NCBI GenBank assembly: GCA_022567275.1 | Contig: JADFHH010000121.1 | Coordinates: 1-5,962, forward strand | DNA length: 5,962 nucleotides | Reading direction: 5' to 3' | DNA from: Pseudomonadota bacterium | GTDB lineage: Bacteria > Pseudomonadota > Alphaproteobacteria > Rhizobiales > Methyloligellaceae | Shown here: positions 1 to 5,063 of the stretch, in pieces | Layout of the letters: each line of letters begins with the position of its first letter | Position numbering within the stretch: position 1 is the stretch's first letter | Program-made: the position numbers and the translations under genes | The notes under the pieces: model-generated | Told to the model about the DNA's origin: nothing | What the model saw: only the letters and a program-made list of their open reading frames with translations | Databases searched by the model: none

Positions 1-498
1 GAACGGGTCGATCTCGAAACAGTAGATTTTTCCATCCGGGCCGGTCACCGTCTGCGCTTTCAGATCGAGGGCAATCTCGGAGCTAGGCGTATCATGCAGC
101 TGCAGCCTGAGCGTATCGCAATCGGTTTGTGACAGGCGTACGGGCAGCACCCCCTGCCTTATGCAGTTGTTGTAGTGAATATCGCCAAAGCTCGGCGCTA
201 TGACGCAGCGGATCCCGTTTGCCACCAATACATATACGGCCGCCTCGCGCGAGGAGCCGCAGCCCCAGTTGATCTCGGCGACGATGATGCGGGCATCGCG
301 AAAGGGAGGCTTGTTGTAGATGAAGTCCTGTTTTTCGGTGCCGTCGCCGGCAAAACGCAAATCGTGGAACAGATAGCGGTCATATCCGTTCTCTGTCCTG
401 TCCCGGCGCAGGAAGCGTGCAGGAACAATCTGGTCGGTATCGCAGTTCGGGATATCGACCGGCATACCCAGCCCGGAGAATGTGGTGAAGGCTTCCAT
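1..498 (-). CDS. LeuD-like aconitase-family small subunit (3-isopropylmalate dehydratase small subunit or paralog), 3' end cut by window edge
   Basis: This is the swivelling small subunit of a heterodimeric, cytoplasmic, aconitase-superfamily hydro-lyase; it pairs with the large subunit encoded just upstream. 166 residues are visible from the ATG at 498 to the left edge, of about 200 usual, so the C-terminus is missing. Visible family features are the N-terminal DTDQIVPARFL segment (residues 20-30), the GCGSSRE loop (79-85) that contributes substrate/active-site residues, and IAPSFGDI (100-107). The loop continues as AAVY, where typical leucine-pathway LeuD has HAPW. The start is firm: a strong purine Shine-Dalgarno (505-512, reading GGAGGGAG) precedes it, and the ATG lies one base after the upstream stop, indicating translational coupling. 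It could be true LeuD or a paralog acting on another 2- or 3-hydroxyacid such as dimethylmalate. The operon context favours the paralog. Family assignment is secure; substrate is not. Confidence 0.93.
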   Translation of the reverse strand, partial: MEAFTTFSGLGMPVDIPNCDTDQIVPARFLRRDRTENGYDRYLFHDLRFAGDGTEKQDFIYNKPPFRDARIIVAEINWGCGSSREAAVYVLVANGIRCVIAPSFGDIHYNNCIRQGVLPVRLSQTDCDTLRLQLHDTPSSEIALDLKAQTVTGPDGKIYCFEIDPF

Positions 499-499
499 A

Positions 500-1903
500 T
501 CAAGCTCCCTCCATCAGCTTGCGTACATCGGTAAACCTGCCCGTAACGGCTGCCGCCGCCGCCATCGCCGGGCTGACGAGATGGGTGCGGCTGCCTGGGC
601 CCTGTCGGCCGCGGAAATTACGATTGCTCGTTGAGGCGCAACGTTCTCCGGGTTTGAGCGTATCGCCGTTCATGGCCACGCACATTGAGCAACCGGCGCG
701 CCGCCATTCGAATCCGGCGTCGGTGAAGATCCGGTCGAGACCTTCCGCTTCCGCCTGCTCCCGCACAAGACCGGAACCGGGAACCACCATCGCCGGGATC
801 ACCGCTTTGCGGCCTTTGGCAACGGCCGCCGCGGACCGCAAATCCTCGATCCGGGCGTTGGTACAGGCGCCAATAAAGACCCGGTCGGGATGGATGTCGG
901 TGACGGCCATGCCGGGCGTCAGGTCCATATAGTCGTATGCAGCGACCATCGCCGCCTTGCGCTCTGAATCGGTTTCCTTGTCCGGGTCGGGCAACCGCTC
1001 GGTCACCTGGACCACGTCCTGGGGGTTGTTGCCCCAGGTTACCATTGGCGCAATTGCTTCACCGTCGAGCGAAACTTCAGTGTCGAAGGCGGCATCGTCG
1101 TCGGATGGGAGGGTGCGCCAGAAGGCCAGGGCCTCATCCCACTTTTTGCCTTCCGGCGCGAATGGGCGTCCCTCGATATAGGTGAAAGTCGTTTCATCCG
1201 GCGCCACAATACCGAAGCGACTGCCCGCCTCGATCGTCATGTTGCATATCGTCAGCCGGCCTTCCATGGAAAGGTCGCGGATCGCGGAACCCGCATATTC
1301 GATTGCGTAGCCGGTGCCGCCGAACGCGCTAATTTGGCGGATGATGGCCAGAATCACATCCTTGGCGGTCACCCCGAATCCGAGATTGCCATCTATAATG
1401 ATCCGCATGGTACTGGGCGTTTTCTGCCATAGTGTCTGGGTCGCCAACACATGGCTGACTTCCGATGATCCGATCCCGAACGCGATGCACCCCAGGGCGC
1501 CATGGGTCGAGGTGTGGGAGTCGCCGCACACCATGGTCAGTCCGGGAAGGGTGATGCCCTGTTCCGGTCCGACCACATGGGCGATCCCCTGACGCCGGTC
1601 GCCCCAGGGAAAAGCGGTAATGCCGAATTCCCTGGCGTTCGTTTCCACCGCGGCAACGATTTCGCGCGCACGAGGATCTTCGAGATCGTCGAGCGAAGCG
1701 GTATGAGTCGGCGTGTAGTGGTCCGGTGTCATAAAGGTCTGGTCGGGGCGTCGTACCTTCAGCCTGCGCCGGCGCAGCCGTTCGAATGCAGCAAAGGATC
1801 CATCGTGACAGAGGTGGCGGTCGATATAGAGCAGGGTCTGCCCGTGCCGCTCGGTCACGACGTGCCGTTCCCAGATTTTTTCGAAGAGCGTTTTACCGGT
1901 CAT
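500..1903 (-). CDS. LeuC-like aconitase-family large subunit (3-isopropylmalate dehydratase large subunit or paralog)
   Basis: This is the large, iron-sulfur subunit of a heterodimeric hydro-lyase that isomerises or hydrates a carboxylic acid through a [4Fe-4S] cluster. It has 467 residues, matching the normal LeuC length (about 466). The three cluster cysteines are present: C347 in GACTNARIEDLR, and C405 and C408 in AGCSMCVAMNGD. GDSHTSTHGALG (127-138) and the C-terminal block around 421-452 (ASTSNRNF, HLVSPAMAAAAA) are intact, so the enzyme looks functional. One oddity: after LLYIDRHL the sequence is CHDGSFAAFERL (32-43), where bacterial isopropylmalate isomerases usually have HEVTSPQAFEGLR, so the substrate-facing N-terminal segment diverges. 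A Shine-Dalgarno TGAGGA (1910-1915) sits 6 bases before the ATG. It starts 16 bases after the lyase gene stops, and its own stop is one base before the small-subunit ATG. No leuB or leuA is nearby. Family certain; leucine-pathway role doubtful. Confidence 0.95.
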   Translation of the reverse strand: MTGKTLFEKIWERHVVTERHGQTLLYIDRHLCHDGSFAAFERLRRRRLKVRRPDQTFMTPDHYTPTHTASLDDLEDPRAREIVAAVETNAREFGITAFPWGDRRQGIAHVVGPEQGITLPGLTMVCGDSHTSTHGALGCIAFGIGSSEVSHVLATQTLWQKTPSTMRIIIDGNLGFGVTAKDVILAIIRQISAFGGTGYAIEYAGSAIRDLSMEGRLTICNMTIEAGSRFGIVAPDETTFTYIEGRPFAPEGKKWDEALAFWRTLPSDDDAAFDTEVSLDGEAIAPMVTWGNNPQDVVQVTERLPDPDKETDSERKAAMVAAYDYMDLTPGMAVTDIHPDRVFIGACTNARIEDLRSAAAVAKGRKAVIPAMVVPGSGLVREQAEAEGLDRIFTDAGFEWRRAGCSMCVAMNGDTLKPGERCASTSNRNFRGRQGPGSRTHLVSPAMAAAAAVTGRFTDVRKLMEGA

Positions 1904-1919
1904 TGAGAATCCTCAGTCG

Positions 1920-2858
1920 TCACTCAGCAGCCTGCGGGCGGTGGCCGACGGAATCGTCGTATTTGGCAAGTTCTTCCTCAGGCATGAATTTGTGCTCCAG
2001 CTCCATGATCTCGTCGAACCCCGCGAAGGTGTGGAAGTCGCCCATCGGGTGCTTCTTGAACCTGTCATTGAAACGGTTCTCGCCGGTCGGGCCCTCATCG
2101 CGCATCGCGACCGCCAGATCATACATCGCCATCATCGAAGCCTGGAATGTCGCGACGGGCGAGATCGTGAGGGCGATGCCCAATTCGTCCAGTTCCTGCT
2201 GGCTGAAGCGCGGAGAGACGCCCGTCTGATTGTAGAAGATCGGTCCCTTGACCTCGGCGCAGATGCGTTTCACCTCGTCGACATCGGTTGGCCCTTCGAC
2301 GAATGCCAGGTCCGCCCCGGCCTTTAGATAGGCATTCGCGCGCTCGATCGCGTCATCGAGACTGCCGCCATGCGCGCCGCGCGCATCGGTCCGGGCGATC
2401 ACCACGAAGTCGGGATCAATCTCCTTGCGGGCATGGTCGGCGGCGCGATACTTGCCGCACGCCTCCTCGATGGAGATCACGCGCCGCCCGGCGACATGGC
2501 CGCAGCGTTTCGGGATCACTTGGTCCTCGATATGGATGGCAGCGACGCCGGTCTGGATATATTCCTTCACCGTGCGCACGACATTGACGGCATTGCCATA
2601 GCCATTGTCGGAATCCGCGATCACCGGCACCTTTACCGCATTGGCGATATAGCGGGCATTCATGTGCATCTCGGTCATGGTTGCCAGACCAGCGTCCGGC
2701 ATGCCGAGTAGCGAGACCGACGTCCCATAACCAGTCATGTAGAGGGCCGGAAACCCGACCTGATCGAGAATTCTGGCGCTGAGCGCGTTGTAGCAACCGG
2801 GCACATAGAGCGACCGGCCCTTACTCAACAGTTTCCGCAGAGCGGTTGTTCTTTTCAT
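1920..2858 (-). CDS. Isocitrate lyase/PEP mutase superfamily carbon-carbon lyase (2,3-dimethylmalate lyase or 2-methylisocitrate lyase type)
   Basis: This is a cytoplasmic TIM-barrel enzyme of the ICL/PEPM superfamily, which mostly performs Mg2+-dependent retro-aldol cleavage of malate-type acids to pyruvate, glyoxylate or oxalate plus a smaller acid. It has 312 residues, close to PrpB (about 296). Visible features are MPDAGL with the phosphonate/substrate-site Asp (D55), ADSDNGYG with metal-site Asp82 and Asp84, HIEDQ (E111), the lyase signature KRCGH (117-121) with general-acid/base Cys119, and ARTDAR (155-160). The KRCGH motif argues for a C-C lyase over a PEP mutase. The ATG at 2858 has an excellent Shine-Dalgarno AGGAGG (2868-2873) 9 bases upstream. 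It is the promoter-proximal gene of an operon with the LeuC/LeuD-like subunits, the same functional pairing as Dml with DmdAB in nicotinate degradation. Automatic annotation as carboxyvinyl-carboxyphosphonate phosphorylmutase would be misleading. Exact substrate unknown. Confidence 0.92.
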   Translation of the reverse strand: MKRTTALRKLLSKGRSLYVPGCYNALSARILDQVGFPALYMTGYGTSVSLLGMPDAGLATMTEMHMNARYIANAVKVPVIADSDNGYGNAVNVVRTVKEYIQTGVAAIHIEDQVIPKRCGHVAGRRVISIEEACGKYRAADHARKEIDPDFVVIARTDARGAHGGSLDDAIERANAYLKAGADLAFVEGPTDVDEVKRICAEVKGPIFYNQTGVSPRFSQQELDELGIALTISPVATFQASMMAMYDLAVAMRDEGPTGENRFNDRFKKHPMGDFHTFAGFDEIMELEHKFMPEEELAKYDDSVGHRPQAAE

Positions 2859-2890
2859 TCTGCTGATCCTCCTGGAGCCCTGCTCGGTCC

Positions 2891-2919
2891 AATAAAATCG
2901 ATTCGGTTTGCGGGTTCAA
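2891..2919 (-). promoter_or_regulatory. Candidate sigma-70-type promoter of the lyase-leuC-leuD operon
   Basis: On the minus strand, TTGAAC (2914-2919, 4/6 to the -35 consensus) is followed after exactly 17 bases by TTTATT (2891-2896, 4/6 to the -10 consensus). The start would be near 2884, giving a leader of about 26 bases that holds the AGGAGG site. A small GGTT-c-AACC palindrome overlaps the -35 box. Such matches are common by chance, so this is tentative. Confidence 0.35.
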
Positions 2920-3012
2920 CCAATACCGCGCTCTCACACCAGTGCATGAACGCAGCCTCCGCCTCGGTAGACATACACGATTGCCTCTACAGCTCACGAT
3001 CCGGCGTTAACG

Positions 3013-3031
3013 ACAATTTATCGCAAATTGT
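3013..3031. promoter_or_regulatory. Perfect 7-5-7 palindrome, possible operator for the operon
   Basis: ACAATTT and AAATTGT flank a 5-base spacer (ATCGC) as a perfect inverted repeat. It lies about 155 bases upstream of the lyase start and about 95 bases upstream of the candidate -35 box. The size and AT-rich arms fit a dimeric regulator site such as a LysR or GntR type. No regulator gene is in the window, and the distance suggests an activator site if it acts on this operon. It has no U-run, so it is not a terminator. Confidence 0.4.
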
Positions 3032-3250
3032 TGGGTCAGGTTTCGGATAACCACGACCCGGGCGTTTCTAGCAAGGATAAGTGTAATCGCTTGAAATCTG
3101 GGAATCCAGTCCCCGTGCCTATTCTGGCGTCCTAGACCGCTGCCATCTCAGCGCAAGCTAATGGTCTTGTATGTCCGCTTCTCTAATCGGGTGTCATTGT
3201 CAAGTTCCGTGTTTTCAGCGTTTGTTGTCATCACTACGTGGGTCACTCGA

Positions 3251-3280
3251 GTTATAGCCGAAAGTTGGTGATGGGTTGAT
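3251..3280 (+). repeat. Left terminal inverted repeat of the IS
   Basis: The core CCGAAAGTTGGTGA at 3258-3271 is exactly complementary to 4602-4615. Matching continues imperfectly on both sides (outer GTTAT against GCTAT, inner TGAT against TGAT). The candidate transposase -35 hexamer TTGGTG lies inside this repeat. Confidence 0.85.
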
Positions 3281-3295
3281 TGGGTGGCATATCAT
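3265..3295 (+). promoter_or_regulatory. Candidate transposase promoter, -35 inside the left inverted repeat
   Basis: TTGGTG (3265-3270) lies 19 bases before TATCAT (3290-3295), which matches the -10 consensus at 5 of 6 positions. The spacing is longer than ideal, so a weak promoter is expected, as is usual for transposases. The start would fall near 3301-3303, downstream of the left arm of the leader stem at 3284-3293. Confidence 0.35.
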
Positions 3296-3342
3296 GGCGT
3301 TGTCGAGACGCCGCAATTCTCAAAGAGAAAAGGATATGCCAC
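3284..3342 (+). promoter_or_regulatory. Three-way folded leader abutting the transposase start codon
   Basis: A perfect 10-bp stem (3284-3293, GTGGCATATC, with 3333-3342) encloses two further perfect 5-bp hairpins: 3296-3300 with 3308-3312 (7-base loop) and 3317-3321 with 3325-3329 (AAA loop). Only about nine bases in the enclosed stretch lie outside stems or hairpin loops. The right arm of the outer stem begins inside the Shine-Dalgarno (AAGGA, 3330-3334) and ends on the base before the ATG. The fold is seen directly in the sequence; translational occlusion of read-through mRNA is inferred by analogy with IS10 and IS50. Confidence 0.6.
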
Positions 3343-4593
3343 ATGACGAATGATACGCTTGTCGGCTTTGCCGATCCAGCCGGGATTTCAGCTGATCCAC
3401 TGACGGATATATTACGCAGCGGCGCGCGGGACTTGCTCGCCCGCGCCATTGAGGCGGAGGTTGCCGATCTTTTGGCCGCGCATATGCATCTAACCGACGC
3501 GCGGGGCCGTCGGCGGCTTGTGCGGCATGGTCACTTGCCGGAGCGCGAGGTGATGACGGGGATCGGGCCTGTTGCGGTGAAAGTGCCCCGCGTGCGCGAT
3601 CGGGGCACGGATGTAGAATCGATCAGGTTCACATCGAAGCTTTTGCCGCCGTATCTGCGGAAAACCAAATCCGTTGAAGAGCTGCTGCCGTGGCTTTACC
3701 TCAAAGGCATTTCCACGGGTGATTTTGGCGAGGCTCTTGCAGCGCTTCTGGGGCCGAACGCGGCGGGACTGTCCTCCAGCACGATCTCACGGCTGAAGCT
3801 CGACTGGTGGGCCGATTATGAGCGTTGGACCAAGCGTGATCTCTCGGCGCGGCGCTATGTGTATCTCTGGGCTGACGGTGTTTACTTCAAACCCCGCCTC
3901 GATCAGGAGCGCCAATGTATGCTGGTGATTATCGGCGCGGATGAGTGGGGCAACAAGGACATCCTGGGCCTTATGGACGGCTATCGCGAAAGCGCGCAGT
4001 CCTGGCGGGAGTTGCTGCTTGATCTCAAACGCCGCGGCCTGACAGCCGCCCCCGATCTTGCGGTCGGCGACGGTGCATTGGGATTTTGGAATGCCCTGCG
4101 CGAAGTCTTTGGCGAGACCCGCGAACAACGCTGCTGGGTGCATAAGACCGGCAATGTCCTGAATGCGATGCCCAAGTCCGTGCAACCCAAAGCGAAGGGC
4201 CATCTTCAGGACATCTGGATGGCGGAAACCAAAACCGGAGCGGCAGCAGCGTTTGACTTCTTTATCCAAGCCTACGGGGCCAAATATGATCGCGCCGCGG
4301 GAAAGTTGAGCAAGGATAAAGACGTGCTCCTGAGCTTCTATGATTTCCCCGCCGAGCATTGGAAACACATCCGGACCAGCAATCCGATTGAAAGCACATT
4401 CGCCACCGTCCGGCACCGGACAAAGAAAACCAAAGGCTGCCTGAGCCGGAAAACGGCCCTGGCGATGACCTTCAAACTCTTGATGTCCGCCAAACGGAAA
4501 TGGCGCAAGCTGGATGGAGCAAACAGGATACCGGAAATCATCGAAGGGGTTGCATTCAAGGACGGGATCAAGCAGGAAAGCATTGCCGCCTGA
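3343..4593 (+). CDS. IS256-family (mutator-type) transposase
   Basis: This DDE transposase cuts and joins the IS ends, and copy-out/paste-in transposition is the family norm. It has 416 residues, a typical length, with no frameshift. The catalytic triad is D178 in WADGVYFK, D243 in GDGALGFW, and E350 in SNPIES. The CWVH motif (264-267) and the basic stretch after the Glu (VRHRTKKTKG, 356-365) are also intact, so it looks active. The N-terminal 100 residues hold the DNA-binding part, including the RHGHLPEREV segment and IGPVAVKVPRVRDR, as in other members. The ATG at 3343 is preferred over an upstream in-frame TTG because AAGGA (3330-3334) sits 8 bases before it and the folded leader ends exactly there. 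It is the only gene of the IS. It may be recognised as one of the alphaproteobacterial IS256 group, but I cannot name the exact IS. Confidence 0.97.
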   Translation: MTNDTLVGFADPAGISADPLTDILRSGARDLLARAIEAEVADLLAAHMHLTDARGRRRLVRHGHLPEREVMTGIGPVAVKVPRVRDRGTDVESIRFTSKLLPPYLRKTKSVEELLPWLYLKGISTGDFGEALAALLGPNAAGLSSSTISRLKLDWWADYERWTKRDLSARRYVYLWADGVYFKPRLDQERQCMLVIIGADEWGNKDILGLMDGYRESAQSWRELLLDLKRRGLTAAPDLAVGDGALGFWNALREVFGETREQRCWVHKTGNVLNAMPKSVQPKAKGHLQDIWMAETKTGAAAAFDFFIQAYGAKYDRAAGKLSKDKDVLLSFYDFPAEHWKHIRTSNPIESTFATVRHRTKKTKGCLSRKTALAMTFKLLMSAKRKWRKLDGANRIPEIIEGVAFKDGIKQESIAA

Positions 4594-4622
4594 TCACAGC
4601 GTCACCAACTTTCGGGCATAGC
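4593..4622 (-). repeat. Right terminal inverted repeat of the IS
   Basis: Read on the minus strand it begins GCTATGCCCGAAAGTTGG, sharing the 14-base core (4602-4615) with the left end. It begins right at the transposase stop codon (4591-4593), leaving essentially no spacer. Confidence 0.85.
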
Positions 4623-4624
4623 TC

Positions 4625-4816
4625 TGTTACAACAAGACTTACCGCAGCGCGCCGACGGACGGCTCACCCCGTACTACTGGTAGCTGTAGTCATCGCGTCT
4701 TGCGCGGTGGCTCCTGGGACAACTATCCGACGAACCTTCGCTCGGCTATCCGCTACTGGATCGTGCCCGACCTCCGGTACTACCTCAACGGGCTCCGCGT
4801 TGCCCGAACGCTCTAA
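4625..4816 (+). pseudogene. C-terminal remnant of an FGE/sulfatase-modifying-factor domain protein, truncated by the IS
   Basis: Frame 4625-4816 encodes 63 residues and a TAA stop that match the end of the FGE-sulfatase (SUMF1-type, C-type-lectin-like fold) domain. Visible blocks are APTDGS (residues 9-14), RVLRGGSWDN (24-33), LRSA.R (38-43) and the terminal GLRVARTL, where GFRVARTL is usual. The frame begins at the IS edge with CYNKTY, which aligns with the family's ..CYH..Y block, so the break falls in the middle of the domain. No start codon or 5' portion is present and no matching 5' piece lies left of the IS, so the fragment is a dead remnant. The domain occurs in formylglycine-generating enzymes, in many secreted or regulatory proteins, and as the diversified part of DGR targets. 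The unusual I, Y, W, V and L residues between 42 and 54 sit where DGR targets vary. Family call is strong; DGR origin is inference. Confidence 0.82.
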
Positions 4817-4855
4817 CCCCTTGAGTCTTTTCTTCCTCTAATCGGGGGTCTGGGG

Positions 4856-4869
4856 CGCAGCCCGCTGCG
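4856..4869 (+). other. GC-rich hairpin 40 bases behind the FGE remnant
   Basis: CGCAG (4856-4860) pairs with CTGCG (4865-4869) around a CCCG loop. An alternative GGGC/GCCC pairing (4853-4856 with 4860-4863) overlaps it. No T-run follows, so an intrinsic terminator is unlikely. In DGRs a GC-rich element and hairpin commonly follow the variable region. The remaining stretch to about 4990 shows no gene. Confidence 0.35.
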
Positions 4870-4998
4870 AATCGCGATGGCCGGATTGGGTCAACTCCGG
4901 CCCTTCAGACCTTGAAACTTCGACAGTCGTTGTACCCTCAAGAGCGGACGTCAAATGCGTGTCCATCCGATTACAGTTTTGCAACCGAAGGCTGTGGT

Positions 4999-5028
4999 TT
5001 GGTGAATAGTTGAGTCTATGTGTATAAT
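4999..5028 (+). promoter_or_regulatory. Promoter of the small secreted protein, consensus -10 box
   Basis: TATAAT at 5023-5028 is a perfect -10 hexamer in an otherwise GC-rich window. TTGGTG (4999-5004) is a weak -35 at 18 bases. Transcription would start near 5035, leaving a leader of about 30 bases before the ATG. The -10 box overlaps an in-frame TTG at 5028, which argues against that codon as the start. Confidence 0.5.
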
Positions 5029-5063
5029 TGAGAACCACGTTTACATTTTGGGGGGTCAAGAGA

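Larger units (their letters stand above)
2859..3250. other. Non-coding stretch between the operon and the IS
   Basis: No convincing reading frame, RNA gene or recognisable gene remnant is seen on either strand. It holds the operon's ribosome site and candidate promoter (2868-2919) and the palindrome at 3013-3031. It also carries a 15-base segment (3181-3195) that matches 14 of 15 bases of a segment behind the FGE fragment (4836-4850). The 5' half of the FGE gene truncated on the far side of the IS is not here. Confidence 0.6.
3251..4622 (+). mobile_element. IS256-family insertion sequence, apparently complete
   Basis: About 1.37 kb bounded by imperfect inverted repeats of roughly 30 bases that share an uninterrupted 14-base core, enclosing one intact IS256-type transposase. 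Size and organisation are normal for the family. The outer ends are placed at the G of GTTATAGCC on the left and the complementary C of GGGCATAGC on the right. Two further bases (GA) also pair outside, so the ends may be 3249 and 4624. IS256 elements usually leave 8-9 base target duplications. None is seen here: the left flank ends TCACTCGA and the right begins TCTGTTAC. This points to rearrangement or deletion after insertion. Confidence 0.88.

Noticed and set aside
198..503. Minus-strand reading frame of 101 codons overlapping the LeuD-like gene
   Set aside because: It is a +1-frame shadow. The frame from the ATG at 498 gives unmistakable LeuD-family sequence to the window edge.
3061..3250. 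5' part of the FGE gene left of the IS
   Set aside because: Translation of the plus strand shows no GNV.EW-type FGE blocks and has frequent stops.
3280..3342. Longer transposase start at an in-frame TTG (3280)
   Set aside because: It would add 21 residues unlike the family and has no ribosome site; AAGGA and the leader fold point to the ATG at 3343.
3230..4640. 8-9 base target duplication around the IS
   Set aside because: Flanks were compared at the two plausible end positions and no direct match of such length was found.
4500..4841. Plus-strand frame of 113 codons spanning the IS end and the flank
   Set aside because: It crosses from inside the transposase gene through the inverted repeat in another frame, and its translation resembles nothing. 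The flank's true frame is the FGE remnant.
5028..5063. TTG start at 5028 for the small secreted protein
   Set aside because: It overlaps the TATAAT box and would put twelve extra residues, including W and charged residues, ahead of a normal signal peptide.
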